Part shown: one piece after another, positions 7,443-17,038 of the stretch
Layout: every line of letters begins with the position of its first letter
Numbering within the stretch: the stretch's first letter is position 1
Source of the DNA: Candidatus Zixiibacteriota bacterium
GTDB lineage: Bacteria; Zixibacteria; MSB-5A5; GN15; FEB-12
Length of the DNA stretch: 64,000 nucleotides
Direction: 5' to 3'
NCBI GenBank assembly: GCA_019038695.1
Contig: JAHOYZ010000023.1
Span: 93,034-157,033 of the forward strand
Notes under the pieces: model-generated
Told to the model about the DNA's origin: nothing
What the model saw: only the letters and a program-made list of their open reading frames with translations
Databases searched by the model: none
Position numbers and translations under genes: made by a program

Positions 7443-9869
7443 ATGGATATCGAACGACAAAAAATAGAGACTGTTTTCCTCGAAGAGGAAATGAAAAACT
7501 CCTACATGGATTACTCCATGTCGGTCATAACCAACCGCGCTTTGCCCGATATTCGCGACGGTCTCAAACCGTCCAACCGTCGCATTCTGGTGGCGATGAA
7601 CGATCTTGGCCTTAACCCCGGCAAGGCTCATCGCAAATGCGCCAAGATCGCCGGTGATACTTCCGGTAACTATCACCCCCACGGCGAACAGGTTGTCTAC
7701 CCGACGCTCGTGCGAATGGCGCAGGATTTCAATATGCGTTATCCTCTTGTCGATGGTCAGGGTAACTTCGGTTCGGTCGATGGTGACGGTGCGGCGGCGA
7801 TGCGTTATACCGAGGCAAAGTTAACTGCGGTAGCGGTTGAGATGCTCGACGATCTCAAAAAAGAGACTGTCGATTTTATTGACAACTACGACGGCACCCG
7901 CCAGGAGCCAACTGTCCTTCCCGGCCGATTCCCCAACTTGCTATGCAACGGCGTTACCGGTATCGCCGTCGGGATGGCTACCAATCTTCCCCCTCACAAT
8001 CTCAACGAAATCAGCGAAGCAATAATCAAGGTGATTGATGATCCCGAAACCACCAATGAAGATTTGATCGAACTGGTTCCGGGACCCGATTTTCCCACCG
8101 GCGGCATTATCAACGGTCGCGCCGGGATTCATCAGGCGTATACTACGGGCAAGGGACACATTTCCGTGCGTGCGAAGGCAGTCGTCGAACGCATGAAAAG
8201 TGGCAAGGAGATGATTATCGTCGCCGAAATTCCTTATCAGGTGAATAAATCGAACCTGCTGGAGAAGATCGCCGAGTTGGCTCGTGATAAGAAAATCGAA
8301 GGAATTACCGATCTGCGCGACGAATCGGATCGTGACGGTATGCGGATAGTCATCGAACTGAGGCGTGATGCCCAGGCGGAAGTGATACTCAATCAGCTCT
8401 ATTCGCACACGACGATGCAGACAACATTTTCGGTCAATATGCTGGGGCTTGATCATGGCGTACCGAAGTCGATGACGTTACGACAGCTCATTGATTCATT
8501 CGTGGAGCACCGTCACGAAGTTGTTGTTCGACGCACCAAATACGATCTTCGCAAGGCGGAAGAACGCGCGCATATTCTCGAAGGGTATCGCATTGCTCTG
8601 GACAACATCGATGCCATCATTCAACTGATCAAGAAATCCAAAGATACGCCGACGGCTCATGCCGGGTTGATGAAGAAGTTCAAGCTCTCAGCAATCCAGG
8701 CGACTGCTATTCTGGAGATGCGGTTACAACGCCTGACCGGACTTGAGCGAGAGAAGATCGAGGAAGAGTACCGCGAACTAATCAAGAAGATCAGCGCGCT
8801 GAAAGCTATACTCGATTCCAAGGCGTTGCGGATGCAGATTATCAAAGATGAAACTATGGCTATCGCCAGGAAGTTTGGCGACGACCGCCGGACCGAGATT
8901 CAGGAAGCGGCCGATGACCTGACGGTTGAGGACCTCATTGCCGAGGAAGAGATGGTCATAACGATCTCTCACCTGGGTTATGTCAAGCGTCTTTCGGTGA
9001 GTGCCTATCGTCGTCAGCAACGCGGCGGTATGGGTGTTAAAGGGATCAAGACCAAGGAAGATGATTTCGCCGAGCATTTGTTTATTGCCTCGACGCATGA
9101 TTACATTTTGTTCTTCTCGACCAAGGGGAAATGCTACTGGGTAAAAGTGTACGCGATCCCCACCGGCGGCAAACTGGCTAAGGGGAAGCCGATTGTGAAT
9201 CTGTGCAAGATGGAACGCGGCGAAACTGTTACGGCGTTCTGTAAGGTGCGCGAGTTCTCATCGGAGCAGTATGTGGTGATGGCGACTCGCAATGGTATTA
9301 TCAAGAAAGTTCAGTTGGACGCCTTTTCGCATCCGCGCCAGATTGGTGTCATTGCGATGAATGTGCCACAGGATGACGAATTGATCGAGGCTTCGCTCAC
9401 CGACGGTTCCTACGAGATTGTTCTGGCAACGCGGTTGGGAATGGCGATTCGATTCTCCGAGGAGAAAGTTCGCTCAATGGGTCGCACGGCTTATGGCGTC
9501 AAAGGGATCAATCTGGCTAAGAAAGATTATGTCATCGGCATGGTGGTGGTCAAACGCGACAGCAGTCTGCTGGTAGTGACGGAGAACGGTTACGGCAAAC
9601 GGACTTCGATTGATGATTACCGTATTACCAATCGTGGCGGCAAAGGCGTTATCAATGTCAAGACCTCAGAACGCAACGGCGAAGTAGTAGCGATCAAGGA
9701 AGTGCTGGATGAGGACGAGTTGATCCTGATCACGAAACACGGAATTGCGAATCGTCAGGCGGTAAAACAAATCAGTGTCATTGGTCGCAACACTCAAGGT
9801 GTGCGATTGATTACCCTCAAAGACGATGACCTCGTGACAGACGTCGCACGAGTGGCAAGGGAGGAGTAG
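7443..9869 (+). CDS. gyrA: DNA gyrase subunit A
   Basis: This is the breakage-reunion subunit of gyrase, which introduces negative supercoils with GyrB. From ATG 7443 the product has 808 residues. The catalytic tyrosine in [10 protein letters not shown] falls at residue 122 and the quinolone-region positions at 83 and 87, exactly the E. coli numbering, which supports this start over the TTG at 7431. The winged-helix domain ([18 protein letters not shown]), the tower/coiled-coil and a C-terminal six-bladed DNA-wrapping domain are present. The latter carries a GyrA box variant, QQRGGMG (residues about 522-528), which argues for GyrA rather than ParC. The resistance-region motif reads [11 protein letters not shown], with Gln83 and Pro87 in place of the common Ser and Asp. 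gyrB is not in the window. Confidence 0.95.
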   Translation: MDIERQKIETVFLEEEMKNSYMDYSMSVITNRALPDIRDGLKPSNRRILVAMNDLGLNPGKAHRKCAKIAGDTSGNYHPHGEQVVYPTLVRMAQDFNMRYPLVDGQGNFGSVDGDGAAAMRYTEAKLTAVAVEMLDDLKKETVDFIDNYDGTRQEPTVLPGRFPNLLCNGVTGIAVGMATNLPPHNLNEISEAIIKVIDDPETTNEDLIELVPGPDFPTGGIINGRAGIHQAYTTGKGHISVRAKAVVERMKSGKEMIIVAEIPYQVNKSNLLEKIAELARDKKIEGITDLRDESDRDGMRIVIELRRDAQAEVILNQLYSHTTMQTTFSVNMLGLDHGVPKSMTLRQLIDSFVEHRHEVVVRRTKYDLRKAEERAHILEGYRIALDNIDAIIQLIKKSKDTPTAHAGLMKKFKLSAIQATAILEMRLQRLTGLEREKIEEEYRELIKKISALKAILDSKALRMQIIKDETMAIARKFGDDRRTEIQEAADDLTVEDLIAEEEMVITISHLGYVKRLSVSAYRRQQRGGMGVKGIKTKEDDFAEHLFIASTHDYILFFSTKGKCYWVKVYAIPTGGKLAKGKPIVNLCKMERGETVTAFCKVREFSSEQYVVMATRNGIIKKVQLDAFSHPRQIGVIAMNVPQDDELIEASLTDGSYEIVLATRLGMAIRFSEEKVRSMGRTAYGVKGINLAKKDYVIGMVVVKRDSSLLVVTENGYGKRTSIDDYRITNRGGKGVINVKTSERNGEVVAIKEVLDEDELILITKHGIANRQAVKQISVIGRNTQGVRLITLKDDDLVTDVARVAREE

Positions 9870-9878
9870 GGGGGAAAG

Positions 9879-10760
9879 GTGGCAAGAATACTACTGCTTT
9901 TAGTTGGGTTCGTACTACTCTCAATCATGGGAGCGAAGGCTAGTGCAGATGATGCTTTCGATTCGCCTGCTTTCTACACTGAGCATGTGGTAAGATGCAC
10001 ATATCGGATTCAAGGATTCGATGGGCATTATGGTACAGGCTTGTTTATTGGTTGCCCAGTGGATTCACTAAGGAGGATTCCGGCAATTGTTACTGCACGG
10101 CACGTATTTGATTCAATAAGATCTGACAGCGTGCAAATATTCCTGCGGAGATACACTGGTACGGGCCTCGTGGAAGTCCATCCATGGACGATCCAGATTA
10201 GGAAGGATAGCATACCGCTATACCACGTTCATCCTGATTCCAATATTGATCTTGCCGGTATGCGATTTCCATTGCCCAAAGACCCAAGACTTGACCCCAA
10301 AATCATGAGCAAAAGTATGTTTGTAAGTGATTCAGCATTGGCCGATGCTGAGTTGCACACAGGTGACGAAGTGTATTTCATTGGCTATCCGTGGGGATTT
10401 GCATCTACGCAAGGTGACTTCCCTTTGGTGAGGAGTGGCATAATAGCGTCTTATCCAATACTACCATTTCGCAGCAATCCGGTATACTACATTGATGGCC
10501 CAGTCAAGAAAGGGAACAGCGGTGGGCCAGTGTTACTTGCTCAGAGGTCAGAAGGCAAGACACTCCCCGGTTTTATTGTCGGAATTGTCTCGAACTCGCA
10601 AGGACAGAAAGAAATCGTTCAATCAAGAGACGAGGTTGTCATCAAAACTCACGATCTTGGTATAGCCGGAGTTGTGAACTCGGGGTACATCCTCGATTTC
10701 TTTGATATCCTTGATTGCACTTATTATTCAGATCAAGATACGACCAAGTCCGTAGACTAA
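9879..10760 (+). CDS. secreted trypsin-like serine protease
   Basis: A 293-residue product begins at GTG 9879, nine bases after the gyrA stop. An N-terminal signal peptide (MARILLLLVGFVLLSIMGAKASA) is followed by a chymotrypsin-fold domain. The catalytic triad is readable: His in VTARHVFD (about residue 72), Asp in DSNIDLAGMRF (about 126) and Ser in KKGNSGGPVLL (about 213). It resembles the S1/DegP-like catalytic domain but has no PDZ domain after it. Likely site of action is the periplasm or outside the cell. Tight spacing implies cotranscription with gyrA, an odd pairing with no obvious functional link. The substrate is unknown. Confidence 0.8.
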   Translation: MARILLLLVGFVLLSIMGAKASADDAFDSPAFYTEHVVRCTYRIQGFDGHYGTGLFIGCPVDSLRRIPAIVTARHVFDSIRSDSVQIFLRRYTGTGLVEVHPWTIQIRKDSIPLYHVHPDSNIDLAGMRFPLPKDPRLDPKIMSKSMFVSDSALADAELHTGDEVYFIGYPWGFASTQGDFPLVRSGIIASYPILPFRSNPVYYIDGPVKKGNSGGPVLLAQRSEGKTLPGFIVGIVSNSQGQKEIVQSRDEVVIKTHDLGIAGVVNSGYILDFFDILDCTYYSDQDTTKSVD

Positions 10761-10856
10761 TCGTAGCATGGTGGGTGGATTTGCGCAGTACGCCGCCCCT
10801 GCCCGTTATAACCTCATGACGATTGCAAAGCCCTTGATGAGGGTCTATATTCCCTC

Positions 10857-11786
10857 ATGCCATATGTAGGTGAAATAGCCGGACTGAGTACCGCCCTGTT
10901 TTGGGCCATGACCTTTATTCTATTCTCCGAGGCGGGCAAGCGGATTGGATCGTTTGCAGTCAACTGTATCCGGTTGCTGTTGGCGGTTATTATCTATTCG
11001 ATAGTCCTGACAATTCTTGATGGTACCCCCTGGCCGGAAGATCTCAACACCGAGCAATTAACATGGCTGGGATTATCGGGCTTGATCGGACTGTCCATTG
11101 GAGATGGGCTTGGGTTCAAAGCGCTCGTGATGATTGGCCCCCGGCTGACAACACTTCTGTATTCTACGGCTCCAATAATGGCGACAATCATTGCCTGGGT
11201 TTTCCTCGGGGAGAAATTGGGAAGCTGGGACCTGTTGGGGATTGCTGTAGCTATTGGAGGTGTGAGCTGGGTAGTGATGGAGCGGCAGTATTCTACCGGG
11301 CAGACCAGCGCGGTTACAGATGACCACCCGGACAAAGGTTCACTGACCAAAGGAATCCTGCTTGGACTCGGTGCGGCGCTTGGGCAGGCGGTCGGGTTGG
11401 TACTGGCTAAACAGGGCATGGTTCACTCCGGCGGCGATCTATCCCCGATGTCGGCGTCGTTTATAAGGATGCTTGTCGGTCTGGGCGGAATCTGGTTGCT
11501 GGCGATTATTCGTGGCCAGTTACCCCTGGTGATACGTGCTCTGAAAAATCGCCCCGCCATGACTTTCTGCACCGGAGGAGCAATAGTCGGACCGTTTCTT
11601 GGAGTCTGGTTGTCATTAGTGGCAGTCAAGTATATTGCGACCGGTGTGGCCGCAACGCTCAACTCGATGACACCCATAGCTGTGCTACCATTGCTGATCT
11701 GGTATTATCGCGAAGAAGTCTCACTTCGAGCCTGGCTAGGGGCAATATTGGCAGTTGCTGGCGTGACGCTTATTTTCCTGGGATGA
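10857..11786 (+). CDS. EamA/DMT-family transporter
   Basis: This inner-membrane protein of the drug/metabolite transporter superfamily has 309 residues and about ten transmembrane helices, arranged as two five-helix repeats. The first repeat contains GLSTALFWAMTFILFSEAG and the second begins at about residue 165 with GILLGLGAALGQAVGLVLAK. A short soluble linker (about residues 145-163, polar and charged) separates them. Family members export amino acids, nucleosides or other small metabolites; the substrate cannot be read from sequence. The next gene starts four bases after the stop, suggesting an operon. Confidence 0.9.
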   Translation: MPYVGEIAGLSTALFWAMTFILFSEAGKRIGSFAVNCIRLLLAVIIYSIVLTILDGTPWPEDLNTEQLTWLGLSGLIGLSIGDGLGFKALVMIGPRLTTLLYSTAPIMATIIAWVFLGEKLGSWDLLGIAVAIGGVSWVVMERQYSTGQTSAVTDDHPDKGSLTKGILLGLGAALGQAVGLVLAKQGMVHSGGDLSPMSASFIRMLVGLGGIWLLAIIRGQLPLVIRALKNRPAMTFCTGGAIVGPFLGVWLSLVAVKYIATGVAATLNSMTPIAVLPLLIWYYREEVSLRAWLGAILAVAGVTLIFLG

Positions 11787-11790
11787 TGAC

Positions 11791-12750
11791 ATGCTTTTGG
11801 ACTATGATAAACTAACCGATTTCATCGACAGATACTTTGGTTCCTCCGAGGATCAAGAGGTCAGGCGAGTAGGGCGCAACCGCTCCTATGACTCCGGATA
11901 TTTCGACGTGATACGTTTTTTCGGTAGCGAGAGGATCGACCCTGAAGCGGTTGAGATCAAGTATGAACCGGGGGAATACTGTCTCATAAATCCGACAATA
12001 AGGAAATTCGCCGAGAAAATAGAGACTTGTCTCCGGCAACAGGGACGTATCTACGATGGACCATTGGTTATGCAAGTTGCGGCCGCCAATATGTCTGAAT
12101 CCCCCTTTTCCATAACCGTCAAGGCCTGTACCTACGGTGTCTTTGCGGGAAGTTGTTTTGCTCTCGATGAACCTGATCCGTTGTTTGATGGATTCGGAGG
12201 AACCCTTCGTGAATACTACAAGCGAATGACCCCGAACTCAGTGTTGGAGAGCCACCCCCTGGCGCTTTGTATAGGTGTCTGTGGTATCTTAATTGCCGAG
12301 ACGCCCGCACGTTCCCGCCTGTTGCTTGTGCATCGATCCGGAAATCTCGCGTCACTGGAAAACAGCGTGGGGCCATCAGCAGCCGGATCGATTGATTTCA
12401 CAACTTCCTGTCGAACTCTGGCGGAGTTGAGCCGGTGGAGCCTTTCACAGGAGATTCGAGAGGAATTGGGATTGGCAGATCACGAGTTCAGTATCGAGCC
12501 GTTGGCCTGGGCGCGCGAGATAGTCCGGGGGGAGAAGCCGCAACTGTTCTGCCTTATTCGTACGTCACTGACAGAGGACGAACTCTCCATCAGATTGCGT
12601 TCCTCGTTGCCTGCGGAAGAATTCGATTCGTTTGAGTTTGTTGAGTTGTCCGATGGCCTACCAGAAGCGTTGTATAACACCAGAGCTAACCATGAAGCCA
12701 TGATGAACTGTCTGTTGGTAGAGGAGTATCTGGAAAAGGAAGATTGCTAG
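11791..12750 (+). CDS. divergent Nudix-like protein
   Basis: A 319-residue protein follows the EamA gene by four bases. The C-terminal part has a degenerate Nudix box: Gly, then 12 residues before the Glu instead of 5, then seven residues and QEIREELGL (consensus REUxEExGU). The metal-binding EE pair is kept, the first Arg is Gln, and about seven residues are inserted. The segments LLLVHRSGN and SVGPSAAGS before the box fit the Nudix beta-strand layout. The N-terminal 150 residues are unrecognised. A phosphohydrolase acting on a nucleoside diphosphate derivative is possible but unproven. Its stop codon overlaps the stop of the convergent next gene in the shared tetramer CTAG at 12747-12750. 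Confidence 0.7.
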   Translation: MLLDYDKLTDFIDRYFGSSEDQEVRRVGRNRSYDSGYFDVIRFFGSERIDPEAVEIKYEPGEYCLINPTIRKFAEKIETCLRQQGRIYDGPLVMQVAAANMSESPFSITVKACTYGVFAGSCFALDEPDPLFDGFGGTLREYYKRMTPNSVLESHPLALCIGVCGILIAETPARSRLLLVHRSGNLASLENSVGPSAAGSIDFTTSCRTLAELSRWSLSQEIREELGLADHEFSIEPLAWAREIVRGEKPQLFCLIRTSLTEDELSIRLRSSLPAEEFDSFEFVELSDGLPEALYNTRANHEAMMNCLLVEEYLEKEDC

Positions 12751-13214
12751 GCCGTTCGCAGTTCGAGATTGAACCACACACCGCCATAGATCATAGCCAG
12801 AATACCTTTGCAATCGGCTGGCCAGTGACCACCTACCATCCACAGGTAGCACATGAGCGTCAATCCAAAGAAGAGTTTCACAACTCCGACCCGATGTTGC
12901 CTGGTGAAGAAATTCATGGCACTCATCACAATGAACAGGAAAACCAGCGAAGGTGCATACATGAGCGCCAGCCATTGCCAAATATTAAGATCAGCAGCCA
13001 GACTGCCCAGAGAACTTTGGATAGACATGTCAAGCAACAGGTAGAGATGAGCACAGAAAAAGAAGACCGCCAGAGCCAGAAAAAGAAAGCCCTCCAGGAA
13101 TTGGCTGGTTATGTCGCGCAGACCCGCCCTGGCGAAAAACATCGACATGCAAAGTAAGCCGGCAAGCATGGGGTACCAACCACCACTGAATATGTTACTA
13201 AAGGTTGCTTCCAT
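12747..13214 (-). CDS. small four-helix membrane protein
   Basis: This is a 155-residue inner-membrane protein of unknown function. Four hydrophobic segments can be read, at about residues 13-30, 40-62, 85-105 and 118-150, separated by short polar loops. An aromatic-rich end (MIYGGVWFNLELRTA) closes the protein. No catalytic motif is evident. It converges with the Nudix-like gene and overlaps it by four bases. Upstream, 13215-13475 contains no further gene and separates it from the polysaccharide operon, which also reads leftward and ends at 13476. Confidence 0.7.
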   Translation of the reverse strand: MEATFSNIFSGGWYPMLAGLLCMSMFFARAGLRDITSQFLEGFLFLALAVFFFCAHLYLLLDMSIQSSLGSLAADLNIWQWLALMYAPSLVFLFIVMSAMNFFTRQHRVGVVKLFFGLTLMCYLWMVGGHWPADCKGILAMIYGGVWFNLELRTA

Positions 13215-13475
13215 TTTTTACATGTCCTCACCCGAAGGGTAAAGAAATATCTGTGCCAAGAGGCATTTATCCCTCAAAAGGACGAATAACTACTTGTGGG
13301 AGTGATACTTCCTGTATTGGGCAGGAGTTCGTGCGGCTCTAAAATGTGGCTCACCACCTACCAGAAGGTGCATATGTCTGCAAGAAAAAGTCCACCGGAT
13401 TATTGGCAGCACCTGTTTCTCCTCAAATGCTACCAATCTCGTTTTTTAAGCAACTAACTATTGTGGTGGTGTCAA

Positions 13476-15818
13476 TCAGCTCCTGTCAGCCCTGACACTA
13501 TCATAGACAGCAAATATCCTGTCTGACCAAGTGTGGAGGTCATAATCCTTGCGCAACTTATTTCGCAGAAGAGCTCCGAGCTGAACCAATTTGTGGCTGG
13601 AACCAGCAAGCAGGCTGAGGCAGGCAGCGAGATGATAGCTGTCCTTTGGCTCGATCAGGAAACCATCTGTTCCGTCGATGATTAATTCTCCAATCGAACC
13701 TACATTGGAAGCAATAACCGGACATCCGGTGGCAGCCGCCTCAAGTACTGTCAATGGTGAGGCTTCTACTATTGATGGCAAGCAGAATAGATCGAGAGCT
13801 TTGTAGAATGAACGCATATCATGGACAAACCCCGGAAAGATAACTCTATCTGTTAGATCGCTGTCCCTAGTTGCCTGTACAAGCTGATCAGCCAATTCTC
13901 CCTCGCCCGCAATAACCAGCTTGCATTTACGCATAAGTTCTGGAGCCAGTTTTGAAAAAGCACGAATGAGATCAAGCTGGTTCTTCTCGTATGATAGTCT
14001 GCCAGCCGTCCCAATCAGTATCTCGCCTTCGGCAACCTGCCATTCGGAACGGAAGTCAAGTTCGGCCTCACCTGCAAAGTATTCAAAATCCACGGCATTG
14101 GGTATTGTAAGTATTTTGTTTTCATTGATACCGGTCTGGACCAATACAGTTTGGACGTTTTTCGATACGGCAATGATTTTTCGAACTCGTTTCAGAAACA
14201 TCCGGCCGATCTTCTCATTCAGTCCCAGCCGTCCGTCGCTGGAAGTAAATCCATGAGCAGTAGCGACGACCGGTATGCCTGCCCATCTGCCGGCTATAGA
14301 TCCAACAATATCCGACTTATATCCATGAGTATGTACTATCTCTGCCCCATGTCTCCTTATCAGTCGACGCATAGCAAGAAGGTTGGAGATATCCCAGCCT
14401 TTCTTGATCGAAATAGGGATTCTGTCCACAACCGCACCCAATTTCGCCGACGCTCTCAGCAGTTCCACTCCAGCGCCATCTTCTTTGCGAACGAAAGATG
14501 CGACTCTCAAATCGTAACTCGACCTTGATGACTGAGACAGGAGATTGAGCAATACTTTCTCAGCTCCCGCAATTCCCATCCCAGCTATCAGGTGTAGAAC
14601 AACCGGTCTTGCTTGATGACTGTCCGGATAGATTAGTGGATAGACATCCCTTTCCATTGCTTGCTCCACTTTTTCAATCCGTGACTGCCAGGAGTTAGTG
14701 CGGGCTATCTCCATACCGACTTCTTTCGGGGGTATGTTTTTTCCGTCAATAGTGTCAGCCAACACCTGTTCCATCTCTGCCTCAGAATCTGCCAGCTGCA
14801 GACCCTCGCGGTAGGGATGCACCGAAGGCAGGTCTGTACTCACCACCGGTTTCCCGGAACTCAAGTACTCCAGCAATTTTAGTGGATTGGCCGCCACTGT
14901 TATTTCTGTCTTACGGTAAGGAATCAGACAGATATCAAATCCGCGAATATAGAAAGGTAGCTGTTCATAAGGTTTGGGACCGAGCAGGTGAACATTGGGC
15001 AGATTGTTGATCAGAGAGAGGTCCGTATCATGGGGGCCAATCAGAACCAGCGACCAATCCTTCCGTCGGCTGAATATGTTCTTTAGCATTTCAAAATCAA
15101 ACCAGTCGCGGATCAATCCGTAGTAGCCTATCACCGGTCCATTGATCCGTCGCAGCTCCTGTGGAATGTCATGTTTCGTCAGCTTCTGTACAGATGAAAA
15201 ATGCTCAAAGTCGCATCCGTGCGGAATCTTGTTGATGTGCGGATTGAATCTGGACTTCGTTTCCATTAGCCGATCACTTACCACGAACATCAAGTCCGAT
15301 GACACCATTTGTTCATTTTCAAGGCGATGTACGAGAGAGGCATCAAACTGGGTGAACTCGGAAAACTCATCTCCGATGTAATAAACGTTGGCCGCCTCCT
15401 TCAGAGCGCCGATCATTATTGCTGATGTAGGGCAGGACGACCACTGTATGAACGTGTGTACTTGGTGATTTCTAAGGAATCGACCGATGTACAGCTTCAG
15501 CAGTAGTCGGTTGACCCAGCGAACGATAGCCAGGTGAAACATCGGCACAACTATCGGAGCCATCGTAAAGATATTTGGTTCGACCTCTTTCGCCCCGGCA
15601 AAATTCTTCATAATTTTGGCAATAATCCGTTTCATGTCCCCCGGAGTGGCTGACGGGGTCCTGAGCCCGAGTGAGTCTATCCACAGAATCTTGTGAGTTT
15701 TAGACAATCCACGCATGAGATGCTGGGTTGACGAAGGAAGCCTTGCCCAGTCTTCGGCATAACAGACAATTGGAGTGGCGAGTTGGTCGTATCTCTTTTT
15801 GGCTTCCTTTGTATTCAT
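13476..15818 (-). CDS. double GT4-type glycosyltransferase (two GT-B enzymes in one chain)
   Basis: The 780-residue protein is about twice the length of a normal glycosyltransferase and splits into two GT-B enzymes. The first (residues 1 to about 395) has a GT4-like C-lobe with GPVIGYYGLIRDWFD and LKLLEYLSSGKPVVSTDLPS. The second (about 405-780) starts at VLHLIAGMGIAGAEKVLLNLL and contains AHGFTSSDGR, GTAGRLSYEKNQLDLIRAF and the donor-site motif VEASPLTVLEAAATGCPVIASNVG with its E-x7-E pattern. It is the last gene of the five-gene surface polysaccharide operon and presumably adds two successive sugars. Sugar specificity is not deducible. Confidence 0.88.
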   Translation of the reverse strand: MNTKEAKKRYDQLATPIVCYAEDWARLPSSTQHLMRGLSKTHKILWIDSLGLRTPSATPGDMKRIIAKIMKNFAGAKEVEPNIFTMAPIVVPMFHLAIVRWVNRLLLKLYIGRFLRNHQVHTFIQWSSCPTSAIMIGALKEAANVYYIGDEFSEFTQFDASLVHRLENEQMVSSDLMFVVSDRLMETKSRFNPHINKIPHGCDFEHFSSVQKLTKHDIPQELRRINGPVIGYYGLIRDWFDFEMLKNIFSRRKDWSLVLIGPHDTDLSLINNLPNVHLLGPKPYEQLPFYIRGFDICLIPYRKTEITVAANPLKLLEYLSSGKPVVSTDLPSVHPYREGLQLADSEAEMEQVLADTIDGKNIPPKEVGMEIARTNSWQSRIEKVEQAMERDVYPLIYPDSHQARPVVLHLIAGMGIAGAEKVLLNLLSQSSRSSYDLRVASFVRKEDGAGVELLRASAKLGAVVDRIPISIKKGWDISNLLAMRRLIRRHGAEIVHTHGYKSDIVGSIAGRWAGIPVVATAHGFTSSDGRLGLNEKIGRMFLKRVRKIIAVSKNVQTVLVQTGINENKILTIPNAVDFEYFAGEAELDFRSEWQVAEGEILIGTAGRLSYEKNQLDLIRAFSKLAPELMRKCKLVIAGEGELADQLVQATRDSDLTDRVIFPGFVHDMRSFYKALDLFCLPSIVEASPLTVLEAAATGCPVIASNVGSIGELIIDGTDGFLIEPKDSYHLAACLSLLAGSSHKLVQLGALLRNKLRKDYDLHTWSDRIFAVYDSVRADRS

Positions 15819-15825
15819 AATGCAG

Positions 15826-17034
15826 TTATTTCTCTGTCACTCGGCTGGAGCGATTGTTAGCGATAATCATATTCAACAGATCGGCAATTCTTTCCATATC
15901 GTTTGAATCCACTCCATGATGCGTTGGCAGAGTAATCAAACGTTCAGCAACCATAGTTGCGTTGACATTGCCGGGTGAACCATCGGCCAGGTTTGCGCAT
16001 AATGCTGGAATGGTGCTGACAGTTCCGGGATACATCCGGGAGATTCCCAGATGATGTCCCAACTCGCCTGCTTTTGTGGCCGCTTCCCTGTCCGGCATCA
16101 GTAGTGGAAAGCGAAGACAGGCGGCGGATGTAAAATCGGCCTTGGCCGGAAGTGTCAAATCCTGATTGTCGCCAAGCAGTTCCATGTATGTTTGTGCTTT
16201 GCTGTTGCGAATATCGTTAATCGATTTTAGGTTGGTAATTATTTCCGTTCCTCGACCTGCGCGAGCCTCTGTCATGCGCGACAGGAGAAATGATGTATCA
16301 TATACAGTCTCTCCCAATCCGAGAAACGGAAGGTTGTCCGGGAGCCAGAAAAGATGCCGTGAGAAAAAGGCTTTGTAGACACCCAGTTCTAACATGTCGC
16401 GAAGCGGAGAGGAATCCGCCGGTTGAAACTCTCTCTCAAGAACATCCTCAACTTGCGATTGAACGCTTTCATTATGGATGACGGCGGCACCACCGTGTAC
16501 AGTTGTAATGCATTTGCCTCTTCCAAAACTTAGTAATGCAGCATCCCCATAGCTCCCCATCAATCGTCCGTTCAAACTGGCTCCCAGCGCCTGGGCAGAA
16601 TCATCGATTAAAAACAGTCCTTGATCTCTACATGTGTCCTCTATCGAGTCTATGTTCGAGGGTATTCCAAACAAATGGGTGGCAACCACAGCCAGAGTTT
16701 TATCAGAGACCACTCGCGCGACCGCCTTCGGTGACAACCCATAATTGACCAGACTGATATCGGCAGCTTTCACACGGAGGTCAGCCCGTACCACTACTGC
16801 AGGAACTGTCCAGCAGGTGTAGTCAGGTATTATTACTTCGTTTCTCTCAGGTCGTAGTCGATGCATGGCGCGCAAAATGAGATAGAGGGCTGCCTTACCG
16901 CTCATGGTGAGAGAAGTTTTCCCTCCCAGCATGTCTTCAATTGCTCTCGAGAACTCGCCATGCTTATCGGCCGCGGCCGAAAAAACAAAGCGCCATCCAA
17001 ATGGTATACCTGCTGGAGGAAGTGTATTAAACAT
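15826..17034 (-). CDS. DegT/DnrJ/EryC1/StrS-type PLP aminotransferase
   Basis: A PLP enzyme of the sugar-aminotransferase family, 402 residues. The PLP-binding lysine is K174 in SFGRGKCITTVHGG. The cofactor-stacking Asp lies in FLIDDSAQALGASLNG (about residues 141-156). The Thr/Ser-rich MSGKAALYLIL at about 44-54 corresponds to the phosphate-binding loop. Such enzymes make amino sugars on nucleotide carriers for surface glycans. Seven bases separate its stop from the double glycosyltransferase, and four bases separate it from the FemAB-like gene upstream, so it is within the operon. Members with a GRGK active site often accompany exosortase-linked polysaccharide loci (family knowledge). Confidence 0.88.
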   Translation of the reverse strand: MFNTLPPAGIPFGWRFVFSAAADKHGEFSRAIEDMLGGKTSLTMSGKAALYLILRAMHRLRPERNEVIIPDYTCWTVPAVVVRADLRVKAADISLVNYGLSPKAVARVVSDKTLAVVATHLFGIPSNIDSIEDTCRDQGLFLIDDSAQALGASLNGRLMGSYGDAALLSFGRGKCITTVHGGAAVIHNESVQSQVEDVLEREFQPADSSPLRDMLELGVYKAFFSRHLFWLPDNLPFLGLGETVYDTSFLLSRMTEARAGRGTEIITNLKSINDIRNSKAQTYMELLGDNQDLTLPAKADFTSAACLRFPLLMPDREAATKAGELGHHLGISRMYPGTVSTIPALCANLADGSPGNVNATMVAERLITLPTHHGVDSNDMERIADLLNMIIANNRSSRVTEK

Positions 17035-17038
17035 CTAA

